Assembly (NCBI RefSeq): GCF_002776525.5
Contig: NC_045441.1
Coordinates: 122,493,655 to 122,557,654 of the forward strand
DNA length: 64,000 nt
Source of the DNA: Piliocolobus tephrosceles
Taxonomy: Eukaryota > Chordata > Mammalia > Primates > Cercopithecidae
Reading direction: 5' to 3'
The notes under the pieces are model-generated. The model worked only from the letters and a program-made list of their open reading frames with translations. It was not told the DNA's origin and did no database searches. Made by a program: the position numbers and the translations under genes. Shown one piece after another: positions 13,056 through 25,301 of the stretch; within the stretch, counting starts at the first letter, position 1, and every line of letters begins with the position of its first letter.

Positions 13056-14897
13056 CTTTGGGCATCTGTATCCAGGGCCTAGGGGAACCTGTAAAGTGTT
13101 TTCTAATTGTGAGTAAAATGCAGGTGAAAGAGGATGACGTCACAGAGTGGAAAAAAATGAGAAGACAAAAGAAGTCATAAAACATGAAAGAACGGACAAA
13201 TTGATTATCTATTTTATAAATAGATAAACCATTAGGAAAAGTTATTGGATTTGAGGACTGTTGGATTTTCTTAAGATAGTTTAGGCTGGGAACTTACAGG
13301 TTTATATTGGTGGAAAAGAGTTGTTGGGAGGATGCCAGTTCAATTCCTGGTAAATGCTTTCTGTTACTTTAATATCTCATACTTCACTTTTCACATTAGC
13401 CTGTGGGTAATTTTAACAATTGAAAAATATGCTGTTTGGTTTAGCTCATTTGAAAATAATGCTGTTTGGTTTAGTTCATATCTTAGTCATACTCGCATCC
13501 TCAGAACTGAGCACAGTGCCAAGCACATAATGGATGCTGAAGAATCGTTTGAGTAATGATTCCCTTGTTCCTTGTAGTAAGTGAAAAGGGAGAAGTTAAT
13601 GACTGTCATAGCAATCCTCAAGGCCTAGGATAGTGGCTCCCACATTATTTGCACTCAGTGAAAAGAATAAAACCTTAAGTGATAATTTCGCTCTTTAACA
13701 CAGTGCGAAATTATCACTTGAACCTGAATTATCACCTAACAAACTTTATTTTTCAAAGTTCTCTGAGAGAACATGTTCGTTTTTTATTGGATTATAAATA
13801 CACACATACCTAGCACATTCGTTCCAAAAGGAGTGTAGAGGGGAGATGGGGATATATCACTGTCATGGGGGCAGGTGTTGTTCCCAATTGCACACATCCT
13901 TCCTTCCTTCCATTTGAAGAAATCTTTCCTATGGGCTTGGTCTCTTCCCTGCTCTTCCTTTGCCTGCTCTCCGTAGCCAGTGCTCCTGATGATGTATTTC
14001 AGTACTAAAAAGTGAGAATTATGGCTTTGACTTCCCTACCCTTGGATTTGGCTCCGAGGGGCTCTTCTGTTGTAGATAGTGTGGCGAGACTTCCATTTCT
14101 TGAGAGCAGGGCATACAGTTTAGTTGGCTTGGCATTGCCTGCATTCTTGCACTTAACAGGTACTTTGAGATGGGAATTAATTTGAAATTTTGATTTTTAT
14201 AGTTTTCGTGATTTAAAATTAATGTGTTTATTTTGAAGGAAGTTGATTTATTAGTTTATTTAAAGTTTATTAGTTTATTTAAAGTTAATTATTAAGATGA
14301 GGAGCTTGGCCTTCTTAGGAAAGGTGAAATGGGTAATCAAATACTGAATTAACCTGTTTGAGATCCTTAAATCATTTTAATTGTGATTATCAACATCATG
14401 AAATTTATGAGTCTCTTTTGAAGAAAACTAAATGTAGTAAACTTCTGGAATATGTAAAAAACCATAGCCTGAAAAACATATGTAAACACTAGTTAAACCT
14501 TTATTCAGTATCATGGCATGTTGTCATTTGATCTTTCTTTGTTGATAAATTAATATTTAATACAGATAAAAAGGAGGATAGTGAAATTGCCTGGCATAGT
14601 GTTATTACAAGGTGGTTATCCAGTGATCCAGAATACACTACGCCAATTTTTTAAACAGCTTTGAATGAAATGACAAAATACAAATTTAAGTACTTAGAAC
14701 CCTTACAATACATTTTTATACCCCTGTCTGTGACAGTTACCTCTTTATTGAAAATATACTGGGAAGATCCAGATGTTTGAAGTTCTAGTGTAAAGAGGAC
14801 TCATGACAAAAACAAAAGTGGTAAGGATGGGGCATGTAGTGGGAGGACTTCAGTTGGTTTTGGAGAAAGTGGTAACTAGTGCTCTTTTCCCTTTCAG
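13056..14897. other. Intron between RPS15A pseudogene and EXOC4 exon 2
   Basis: About 1.8 kb. It contains an imperfect 28-bp direct duplication at 13422-13477, a MIR-like scrap near 13505-13535, a perfect inverted repeat at 13677-13719 (listed separately) and an 18-bp tandem duplication at about 14250-14285. No gene recognised. Confidence 0.5.
13677..13719. repeat. Perfect inverted repeat, 15-bp arms, 13-nt loop
   Basis: Left arm aagtgataatttcgc at 13677-13691 and right arm gcgaaattatcactt at 13705-13719 are exact reverse complements, separated by 13 nt. Transcribed, this forms a 15-bp stem. I cannot assign it to a known element. Confidence 0.9.
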
Positions 14898-15004
14898 CTC
14901 CCTTGTGAAAGATGCTTCTGTTCCTCTGATTGATGTTACAAACCTCCCTACTCCTCGAAAATTCCTTGATACCTCTCAGTATTCTACTGCTGGAAGCTCT
15001 AGTG
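14898..15004 (+). CDS. EXOC4: EXOC4/SEC8 internal exon (about residues 219-254)
   Basis: This 107-nt exon continues SEC8 after the exon ending at 3380. The acceptor is a pyrimidine tract ending ctttcag (AG at 14896-14897) and the donor is a strong GTAAGT at 15005-15010. Read in phase 2, the AG from the previous exon plus the first C makes serine, then [35 protein letters not shown] and a single G that completes valine in the next exon. I recall human EXOC4 with histidine where this copy has glutamine in DTSQYS. The stretch is proline- and serine-rich and probably a flexible link between helical parts of the rod. Skipping this exon would shift the frame. Confidence 0.95.
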
Positions 15005-15276
15005 GTAAGTATTTAATTCTTCAGCCACTAAGCTTTTTAGTATGCCTCAGTTCCTAGGCAAAGACCTGGAGGAGCTTTTTGGGGGCTAAGCTAGGTTGGG
15101 CTGGGCTGGGCTGGGTGGGCCTGAGGTAAGTGCGTTGGAACCTGTGATGAGCCCTTTGCAACCTACAAAGCAAATAAGATGTACAGTGATTCATTGGTCT
15201 GTTGTATTATCAGGGTTGAAAAGTGGCAGCTGAACCTGGCCTGCCTGCTGAATCCAACGGCATCTGTGTTTTATTG

Positions 15277-15678
15277 GACCAGCCCCTTCCTTCCTCCCTC
15301 CCTCCCTCCCTCCCTCCCTCCCTCCCTGCCTCCCTCCCCTCCCCTCCCCTCCCCTTCCCTCCCCTCCCCTCTCTTTCGTCTCCCTCCCTCCGTCCCCCTC
15401 CTCTCCCCTCCTCTTTCTTTCATCTCGCTCTGTTGCCCAGGCTGGAGTGCGGTGGCACAATTTTGGCTCTCTGCAACCTCTACCTCCTGGGTTCAAGGGA
15501 TTCTCCTGCCTCGGCCTCACAAGAAGCTGGGATAACAGGTGCCTACCACCACGCCCAGCTAATTTTTTTATTTTTAGTACAGACAGGATTTCACCATGTT
15601 GGCCAGACTGGTCTCAAACTCCTGGCCTCCCAAAGTGCTGGCGTTACAGGTGTGAGCCACCACACTTGGGTGACCAGC
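15277..15678 (-). mobile_element. Antisense Alu with its tail expanded into a CT-rich tract
   Basis: The Alu body (complement of about 15420-15670) ends on its A-tail side in a pyrimidine tract at about 15285-15420. The repeat gaccagc occurs at 15277-15283 and 15672-15678, on both sides of body plus tract. The tract is therefore best explained as the A-tail turned into (CTCC)n and (CCCCT)n repeats. The Alu body begins with 'tgttgcccag', a motif that can act as a splice acceptor in Alu-derived exons. Frames through this region (up to 161 codons) reflect simple repeat and Alu, not a gene. Confidence 0.88.
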
Positions 15679-17190
15679 ACTGTTTTTCTAAAGTTGAATG
15701 CTTTTTGATAGGGCATATGCTTTCCTTTGTGCTATAATATTTATTACTCCTAGTAGCTTTTACTCAGTTATCTCATGTATTACATTCAATGTCTGGTCCT
15801 GGGAGCTTTTGAGTATGTGACCTCTGTCCTATGCCGTCTCCACTCCTAAATGTGCACGCATCCACATGTGCATACATAGTCATACCTGTAACACACTTTG
15901 AGGAAATACCCACCAACTTATTTTTTCTTCTTTGAAGATACCCAATATCTTATTGAACAAGACAAAGCCATTTTGGGGTTATGTTTAGGGTTGAGGGCAG
16001 GAGGGTATACTTTGAATGTAAAGATTTAGAGGAATCTTGTGGATTGTCTTAGACTTGCTTTTACAGAGGGTTCAGCTCAACTGGGCTTGGAGACCTTCTG
16101 GACCTCTGCAGAGAGTTTCTTTGCTATTATAACTTTGGGTTGGGGGAGAAGACTGGATGTCTTTTGTGGGATGCCTCACAGGTGCCTTCTTGTGGCAGCC
16201 AAAATATTCATTGCATTTTAACAAAATTGTAATGTTTATTATCATTGTCTTTTCAGATAAAAATTAGTTCTTATAGTTCTTATTCTGTAGAGCTTGAAAT
16301 AATGAAAAGGTAGAAAAAAATAGAAAAACAATTTGGATTCAATCAGTACATTTTGTATAACTAATTGGAAATATTTCTCTTGAGAGCTTAATATATTGTT
16401 GGAGCATATTTTGCTACCTTTAAAATGCCACTTAAAATTATTTTAGGGTTATTTAGGCGTGGAATCTTGAAGTTTATTATTTTAACTACAGGAAAGTATA
16501 GAATTTGATAATAAATTTTCCTTTGTTTAATTAGTAGGCAAATTTTAAAAAATTGCAAACATTTAGTTTTATTATACAATAAATACAATAGTTTGTACTC
16601 CAGTCTCTTCTTGGAGCTAGAAAGGTTTTGTTTTCTCCCTCTTTCTGATGTAATGTTGCTTTTGAGTTTTAACACTGCTCTGAGGTGTTGTAGACTGTTG
16701 AAATATGAAACAAAATGTATTTGTACCTTTGATTTGTATTTTATCTCTGCCTTTCATGGAAATTACCAATTGTTACATCTTTGCTTTTTTATAATGTGAA
16801 TCATTACTGCTTAGCCTGGTTATATTAATTTATGTAAATGTTGCCAAGTCAGTGACCAAGTGAAATAAAAAATTTAATTATTTATGAAGAAATGACAGGG
16901 CAGGCTTTGCAAATAAGTGTTGTATAAATATAAAATAAGCTGAAATATGCCAATTATGGCAAATTTCAGTAGAAGCTAATTTTGCTACATCTGTTATTTT
17001 TACTATGATAGGCCTTACTTTTTGATAGGCACTTTATCTGTCAGCGTCTGGAGTTTGCGTTCATCACCTAGTGGAGTTCATGGTGGCACTCTGACTTTGG
17101 TATTATTAGGAATTACTCTTGAAGAACTGCTTGGTAGTTGACTGGGGCTAGGAGCATTATGGGGACTGCTTGTAGAGATGTGTATAAACC
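15679..17190. other. Intron, no recognised element
   Basis: About 1.5 kb of AT-rich intron with no repeat or gene I can name. Confidence 0.5.
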
Positions 17191-17513
<323 letters not shown>

Positions 17514-17572
17514 AGAGCTTTCTTTTTAGATGGGTTCATTTCCTTGGCTATTCTGAAGACTTGATGTTGTTC

Positions 17573-17604
<32 letters not shown>

Positions 17605-17639
17605 GTGCGTGACCAAAAAAGGTAAAAATATTACTGATT
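17514..17639. other. Intron with T-rich stretch
   Basis: A T-rich run (ttcttt repeats then ~22 T) sits at 17570-17604; nothing else recognised. Confidence 0.5.
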
Positions 17640-17870
17640 TAAATCAATAATAGCAAAAGTTAATATGTGTTTAGTGCCTAGTATATGGTGAAACCATGTC
17701 TTAAGTGCTTTACAACAATTTTATAACAATTTATTGTCAGTCCCATTTTACAGATGAGAAAACTGAGGCACTGGGAAGTTAATAATTGATAAAAGTTTAC
17801 ACAGTTGACAAGTAGTTGTGATTTCAGCTCAGAGCCAGGTTCGACTATGCTCTTCTAACCAGTTTGTTTT
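17640..17870 (+). mobile_element. MIR SINE, sense
   Basis: The core 'cccattttacagatgagaaa' then 'actgaggcac', followed by 'acacagt' and 'cagagccaggttcgac', is the usual MIR layout. It is an ancient tRNA-derived SINE. Confidence 0.8.
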
Positions 17871-17894
17871 GCTGAAAACAAGCTAGGTATCCTC

Positions 17895-18372
17895 TGTGTA
17901 TTAATTTTCCACTTACGCAAACTTAGTGGCTTAAACAACATACATTTATTATCTTACAGTTTTGTAGGTGAGAAGTCTGACACAAATCTGATTGCAGTAA
18001 AATCAAGGTGTTGGCAGGGCTGTGTTCCTTTTTGGAGGCTCTAGGGGAACCTGTTTCCTTGCCTTTCTGGCTCCTAGAGGCCACCATATTCCTTGGTTCA
18101 TGGTCTACTTCCTCCATCTTCAAAACCAGCAACGATGGGTCACATTCTTCTCATGTTGCCTCTCTCTGACCCACTCTTCTGTGCTTCCTTCCTCTTTTTA
18201 AGGACTCATGTGATTAGATGGATTCCACCTGGATAATTCTGGCTAATCTTCCCATCTCAAGTCCTTAACCTTAATCACATCTGCAGTCTCCTTTGCAATG
18301 TGACTAATCACAGGTTCTAGGGATTAGGACATGGATGTCTTTGGGTAACCATAATTCTGCTTACCACACTCT
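17895..18372 (-). mobile_element. LTR-like repeat (probably MaLR family), antisense
   Basis: The region starts 'tgtgtattaattttccactt', has 'ggtggcttaaacaacat'-type text, 'aaaatcaaggtgttggcagg', 'cctccatcttcaaaaccagc', 'aaggactcatgtgattagat' and ends 'ataattctgcttaccacact'. I recognise this as a common mammalian interspersed repeat and think it is a MaLR-type LTR read backwards. The family name is not certain. Confidence 0.6.
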
Positions 18373-18978
18373 GCACTCCCCATTTGGTGACTTAAATTAT
18401 CTTTAGGAGCAAGTGTAAAAATTTGACTTTCTTCAAATTATGTAGCGAAATCTTTTTCAGTCATTGCAGTCTAGTCTTTAGGACTCTATTAATCTGGATC
18501 ACATTATTAAAGGGAATTGTATAAATGAGGAAGATGTAAATTATGTAGAGAACTGCACAAAATGTTACTAAATACATATAAAATTATGGGACTGATGAAA
18601 TATACTATAATAAAAAGCAGGAATTTTATCTTGTTCTTAATAATAAACTGTAAGTCCTAAGAGTCTATTTGTGAAGTGCTCTGCAAGTCCGCCTAGAAAG
18701 TAATAGCCGTTTTCAGCAGGAAATTTAACATAGGCTCTTAAAGCTCCTCTCTCATTTTGTGAAACAGTAAGATTGAGGGTGTAATCCATTAGAATGGACA
18801 CTTTTATAGAGGAAGTTCCGGTAGTGAATCCCTGGGTAGTATGGCTCTCCCATTGGGGTACCATAAATTAAGGTTGGAGGTGATTCCTGAGAACTTTCAG
18901 GTTATTATTAATTAAATGAGAATTCTGATTGCTTTTAAACAAGTCGTTTTTCACAAGTCCTATTTTGAGGTGGAGTTA
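18373..18978. other. Intron, no recognised element
   Basis: About 600 bp of AT-rich intron before the L1 insertion site. Confidence 0.5.
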
Positions 18979-21900
18979 TGGGTGACTATTTTTTTAAAAT
19001 CATACTTTATGTTCTGGGGTACATGTGCAGAACGCGTAGTTTTGTTACATAGGTATACCTGTGCCATGGTGGTTTGCTGCACTCATCAAGCCATCATCTA
19101 CATTAGGTATTTCTTCTAATGCTATCTCTCCCCTAGCCCTTCACCCCGACAGGCCCTGGTGTGTGATGTTCCTCTCCCGTGTCCATATGTTCTCATTGTT
19201 CAATTCCCACTTATGAGTGAGAACATGAGGTGTTTGATTTTCTGTTCTTGTGTTAGAAGACCTGAACCCATCCTATTTTATGGCTGCATAGTATTCCATG
19301 GTGTATATGTACCACATTTTCTTTATCCAGTCTATCACTGATGGGCATTTGGGTTGGTTCCAAGTCTTTGCTATTGTGAATAGTGCTGCAGTAAACATAT
19401 ATGTGCATGTGTCTTTATGGTGAAATGATTTATAATCCTTTGGGTATATACCCAGTAATGGGATTGCGGGGTCAAATGGTATTTTTGGCTCCAGATCCTT
19501 GAGGAGTCACCACACTTTCACAATGGTTGAACTAATTTACACTCCCACCAACAATGTAAAAGCATTCCTATTTCTCCAGATCTGCTCCAGCATCTGTTGT
19601 TTCCTGAGTTTTTAATGATCACCATTCTAACTGGCACGAGTTGGTATCTCATTGTGGTTTTGATTTGCATTTCTCTGATGATCAGTGACAATGAGCATTT
19701 TTTCATGGGTCTTTTGGCTGCATAAATGTCTTCTTTTGAGAAGTGTCTGCTCGTATCCTTCACCCACTTTTTGATGGGGTGGTTTTTTTTTTTTTTTCGT
19801 ACATTTGTTTAAGTTCTTTGTATATTCTGGTTGTTAGCCCTTTGTCAGATGGATAGATTGCAAAGATTTTCTCCCATTCTGTAGGTTGCCTGTTCACTCT
19901 GATGAAAGTTTCTTTTGCTGTGCAGAAGCTCTTTAGTTTAATGAGATCCCATTTGTCAATTTTGGCTTTTGTTGCCTTTGATTTTTATGTTTTAGACATG
20001 AAGTCTTTACCCATGCCTATGTCCTGAATGGTATTGCCCAAGTTTTATTCTAGGGTTTTTATGGTTTTAGGTCTTATGTTTAAGTCTTTAATCCACCTTG
20101 TTAATTTTTGTATAAGGTGTAAGGAAGGCATCCAGTTTCAATTTTCTATATATGGCTAGTCAGTTTTCCCAGCACCATTTATTAAATAGGGAATCCTTTC
20201 CCCATTGCTTGTTGTTGTCAGATTTGTGAAAGATCAGATGGTTGTAGATACGTGGTGTTATTTCTGAGCCTTCTGTTGTTCCATTGGTCTATATATCTTG
20301 TTTTGGTATTAGTACCGTGCTGTTTTGGTTACTGTAGCCTTGTAGTATAGTTTGAAGTCAGGTAGTGTGATGCCTCCAGCTTTGTTCTTTTTGCTTAGGA
20401 TTGTCTTGGCTATGCAGGCTCTTTTTTGGTTCCATATGAAATTTAAAGTAATTTTTTTTTCCAATTCTGTGAAGAAAGTCAATGGTAGCTTGATGGGGAT
20501 GGCATTGAATCTGTAAATGACTTGGGGCAGTATGACCATTTTCATGATATTGATTCTTCCTATCCATGAGCATGGAATGTTTTTCCGTTTGTTTGTGTCC
20601 TCTCTTATTTCCTTGAGCAGTGGTTTGTAGTTCTCCTTGAAGAGGTCCTTCACATCCTTTGTAAGTTGTATTCCTAAGTATTTTGTTCTCTTTGTAGCAA
20701 TTGTGAATGGGAGTTCACTCATGATTTGGCTCGCTGTTTGTCTGTTATTGGTGTACAGAAATGCTTGTGATTTTTGCACATTGATTTTGTATCCTGGGAC
20801 TTTGCTGAAGTTGCTTATGAGCTTAAGGAGATCTTGGGCTGAGACAGTGGGGTTTTATAAATATACAGTCATGTCATCTGCAAACAGAGACAATTTGACT
20901 TCCTCTTTTTCTAATTGAATACCCTTGATTTCTTTCTCTTGCCTGATTGCCCTGGGCAGAACTTCCAACACTATGTTGAATAGGAGTGGTGAGAGAGGGC
21001 ATCCTTGTCTTGTGCCGATTTTCAAAGGGAATGCTTCCAGTTTTTGCCCATTCAGCATGATATTGGCTGTGGGTTTGTCATAAATAGCTCTTATTATTTT
21101 GAGATATGTTCCATCAGTACCTTGTTTCTTGAGAGTTTTTAACATGAACGGGTGTTTAATTTTATTGAAGGCCTTTTCTGAATCTATTGAGATAATCATG
21201 TGGTTTTTGTCATTGGTTCTGTTTATGTGATGGATTACATTTATTGATTTGCGTATGTTGAACCAGCTTTGTATCCCAGGTATGAAGGCCACTTGATCAT
21301 GGTGGATAAGCTTTTTGATGTGTTGCTGGATTTGGTTTGCCAGTATTTTATTGAGGATTTTCACACTGATGTTTATCAGGGCTATTCGCCTGAAATTTTC
21401 TTTTTTTGTTGTGTCTCTGCCAGGTTTTGGTATCAGGATGATGCTGGCCTCATAATGAGGCCTCTTTTTCTATTGATTGGAATAGTTTCAGAAGGAATGG
21501 TACCAGCTCCTCTTTGTACCTCTGGTAGAATTTGGCTGTGAATCCGTCTGGTCCTGGACATTTTTTGGTTGGTAGGCTATTAATTACTGCCTCAAATTTA
21601 GAACTGGTTATTAGTCTCTTCAGGGACTCAACTTCTTTTTGGTTTAGACTTGGGAGAGTGTGTGTGTCCAGGAATTGATCCATTTCTTCTAGATATTCTA
21701 GTTTATTTGCGTAGAGGTGTTTATAGTATTCTCTGATGGTAGTTTGTATTTCTGTGGGATCACTGGAGATATCCCCTTTATGATTTTTTATTGCATATAT
21801 TTGATTCTTCTCTCTTTTCTTCTTTATTAGCCTGGCTAGCGGTCTATCTATTTTGTTAATCTTTTCAAAACACCAGCTCCTGGATTCATTGATTTTTTTG

Positions 21901-24900
21901 AAGGGTTTTTTGTGCCTTTATCTCCTTCAGTTCTGCTCGGATCTTAGTTGTTTCTTGTCTTCTGCTGGCTTTTGAATTTGCTTGCTCTTGCTGCTCTAGT
22001 TCTGTCAATTGTGATGTTAGAGTGTCCATTTTCGATCTTTCCTGCTTTCTCTTGTGGGCATTTAGTGCTATAAATTTCCCTCCAAACACTGCTTTAAATG
22101 TGTCTCAGAGATTCTGGTATGTTGTGTCTTTGTTCTCATTGGTTTTGAAGAATATCTGTATTTCTGCCTTAAGTTTGTTATTTACGCAGTGGTTATTCAG
22201 GAGCAGGTTGTTCAGTTTCCATGTAGTTGTGCAGTTTTAAGTGAGTTTCTTAATCCTGAGTTTAATTTGATTGCACTGTGGTCTGAGATAACTGTTTGTT
22301 ATGATTTCCGTTCTTTTGCGTTTACTGAGGAGTGTTTTACTTCCAATTGTGTGATCAATTTTTGAATAAGTGCTGTGAGGTGCTGAGAAGAATGTATATT
22401 CTGTTGATTTGGGGTGGAGAGTTCTGTAGAGGTCTGTTAGGTCTGCTTGTTCCAGAGCTGAGTTCAAGTCCTGAATATCCTTGTTAATTTTCTGTCTCGT
22501 TGATCTAATTATTTATAGTGGAGTATTAAAGTCTCCCACTATTATTGTGTGGGAGTCTAAGTCTCTTCGTAAGAACTTGCTTTGTGAATCTGAGTGCTCC
22601 TGTATTGGGTCCGTATATATTTAGGATAGTTAGCTCTTCTTGTTGAATTGATCCCTTTACCATTATGTAATGGCCTTCTTTGTCTCTTTTGATCTTTGTT
22701 GGTTTAAAGTTTGTTTTGTCAGAGACTAGGATTGCAACCCCTGCTTTTTTTTTGCTTTCCATTTGCTTGGTAGATATTCCTCCATCCTTTTATTTTGAGC
22801 CTGTGTGTGTCTTTGCACGTGAGATGGGTTTCCTGAATACAGCACTCCGCTGGGTCTTGACTTTTTATCCAATTTGCCAGACTGTGTCTTTTAATTGGGG
22901 CATTTAGCCTGTTTACATTTAAGGTTAATATTGTTAATTTGGTATGTTTTTGCAGTGGTTGGTACTGGTTATTCCTTTCCATGTTTAGTGCTTCCTTCTG
23001 GAGCTCTTGTAAGGCAGGCCTGGTGGTGACAAAATCTCTCAGCATTTGCTTGTCTGTAAGGGATTTTATTTCTCCTTCGTTTATGAAACTTACTTTGGCT
23101 AGATATGAAATTCTGGGTTGAAAATTCTTTTCTTTAAGAATGTTGAATATTGGCCCACACTATCTTCTGGCTTATGGGTTTTGCAGAGATCTGCTGTTAT
23201 CCTGATGGGCTTCCCTTTGTGGGTAACTCAGCCTTTATCTCTGGTTGCCGATAGTATTTTTTATTTCATTTCAACTTTGGTGAATCTGACGATTATGTGT
23301 CTTGGGGTTGCTCTTCTTGAGGAGTATTTTTGTGGTGTTCTCTGTATTTCCTGAATTTGAATGTTGGCCTGCCTTGCTAGGTTGGGGAAGTTCTCCTGGA
23401 TAATATCCTGAAGAGTGTTTTCTCAGTTGGTTCCATTCTCCCCGTCACTTTCAGCTACACCAATCAAACATAGATTTGGTCTTTTCACATGGTCCCATAT
23501 TTCTTGGAGGCTTTGTTCATTTCTTTTCACTCTTTTTTCTCTAATCTTGTCTTCTTGCTTTATTTCATTAATTTGATCTTCAATCACTGATACCCTTTCT
23601 TCCACTAGATCGAATCAGCTGTTGAAACTTGTGTATGCTTCACAAAGTTCTTGTACTGTGATTTTCAGCTCTATCCGTTCATTGAAGCTCTTCTCTACAC
23701 TGGTTCTTTTAGTTAGCCATTTGTCTAACCTTTTTTCAAGGTTTTTAGCTTCCTTGCGATGGGTTAGAACATGCTCCTTTAACTTGGAGAAGTTTGTTAT
23801 TACCGACCTTCTGAAGCCTGCTTTTGTCAACCTGTCAAACTCATTCTCCGTACAGTTTTGTCCCTTGCTCCTGAGGAGTTGTGATCCTTAGAAGAGGTAT
23901 TCTGGTTTTTGGAATTTTCAGCCATTTTGCAGTGGTTTCTCCCCATCTTTGTGGTTTTATCTCCCTTTCGTCTTTGAAGTCGGTGACCTTCGGATAGGGT
24001 GTCTGAGTGGACATCCTTTTTGTTGATGTTGATACTATTTCTGTGTGTTAGTTTTCCTTCTAACAGTCAGGACCCTCTGCTGTAGGTCTGCTGGAGTTTG
24101 CTGGAGGGCTATTCCAGACCCTGGTTGCCTGGGTGTCACCAGCAGAGCCTACAGAACAGCAAAGATGGCTGCCTGTTCCTTCCTCTGGAGGCTTCATACC
24201 AGAGGGGCACCAGCCAGATGCCAGCCAGAGCCCTCCTGTATGAGGTGTCTGTTGGCCCCTACTGGGAGGTGTCTCCCAGTCAGGAGGCACAGGGGTCAGG
24301 AACCCACTTGAGGAGGCAGTCTGACCCTTAGCAGAGCTAAAACGCTGTGCTGGGAGATCCGCTGCTCTCTTCGGAGCTGTCGGGCAGGTACATTTAAGTC
24401 TGCTGAAGCTGTGCCCACAGCTGCCCCTTCCCGTACGTGCTCTGTTCCAGGGAGATGGGGGTTTCATCTGTAAGCCCCTGACTGGGGCTGCTGTCTTTTT
24501 TTCAGAGATGCCCTGCCCAGAGAAGAGGAGTCTAGAGAGGCAGTCTGGCCACAGTGGCCTTGCTGAGCCGTGGTGCACTCCACCCAATTGGAACTTCGCG
24601 GTAGCTTTATTTACTCTGTGAGGGTAAAATCTCCTACTCAAGCCTCAGCAATGGCGGACACCCCTCTCCCCACCAAGCTCAAGTGTCCCAGGTCAATCTC
24701 AGACTGCTGCTATGCTGGCACCGAGAATTTTATACCAGTGGATCTTAAATTTCCTGTGCGCCGTGGGGGTGGGACCCACCCAGCCAGACGACTTGGCTCC
24801 CTGTCTTCAGCACCCCTTTCCAGGGGAGTGAACAGTTCTGTCTTGCTGGTGTTCCAAGCATCACTGGGGTTTGGAAAAAAAAACTGCAGCTAGCTCCGTG

Positions 24901-25301
24901 TCTGCCCAAATGGCTACCCAGTCTTGTGCTTGAAACCCAGGACCCTGGTGGTGTAGGCACTGGAGGGAATCTCCTGGTCTGTGGGTTGCCAAGACCGTGG
25001 GAAAAGTTCAGTATCTGGTCCAGAGTGCACTGTTCCTCATGGCAGGGCACAGTCCCTCACAGCTTCTCTTGAGTAGGGGAGAGAATTCCTCGACTCCTGT
25101 GCTTCCCGGGTGAGGCGACATCCCACCCTACTTCAGCTCGCCCTCCATGGGCGGCCCCACCGTCCAACCAGTCTCAGTCAGATGAACCAGGTACCTCAGA
25201 TGGAAATGCAGAAATCTGCTTTCTTCTGTGTCGATCTCACTGGGAGCTGCAAACTGGAGCTGTTCCTATTCGGCCGTCTTGCCAGCAATCTGTGGGTGAC
25301 T
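18979..25301 (-). mobile_element. Nearly full-length L1 (L1PA-class), antisense, inactivated
   Basis: The element reads right to left. The 5' UTR lies at about 25292-24000 (tip CGGCCGAATAGGAACAGCTC), ORF1 at about 24000-23050, ORF2 at about 23000-19100, and the 3' UTR and A-tail end near 18989. ORF1 remnants include QSLQEIWDHVKRPNLCLIGV at the RNA-recognition part. ORF2 shows the endonuclease start LTILTLNVNRLNAPIKR with QETHL, and the reverse transcriptase with [34 protein letters not shown] and the catalytic FADD. Both ORFs are cut into many frames by stops and frameshifts, so the copy cannot move itself. The repeat tgggtgact lies on both sides (18979-18987 and 25293-25301), a probable target duplication. 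A full 5' end implies it inserted without truncation. Confidence 0.93.
24000..25292 (+). promoter_or_regulatory. L1 5' UTR with possible antisense promoter, facing along EXOC4
   Basis: Primate L1 5' UTRs carry a sense promoter at the tip and an antisense promoter within the first ~600 bases. Because this L1 lies on the minus strand, its antisense promoter would fire on the + strand, the same direction as EXOC4, with the exon at 47985 as the next acceptor. The YY1-site core in this copy reads AAGACGGC instead of AAGATGGC. Presence of the UTR is seen; promoter activity is inferred. Confidence 0.4.

Noticed and set aside
12884..13180. 98-codon + strand frame
   Set aside because: It is the reverse strand of the RPS15A pseudogene.
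15223..15708. Open frame of 161 codons, with overlapping frames on both strands
   Set aside because: It reads through a CT-rich simple repeat and an antisense Alu; the apparent proline-serine and Alu peptide text is repeat-derived.
24060..24641. 193-codon frame on the minus strand
   Set aside because: It lies in the GC-rich 5' UTR of the antisense L1, where long frames occur by composition; it is not ORF1 or ORF2.
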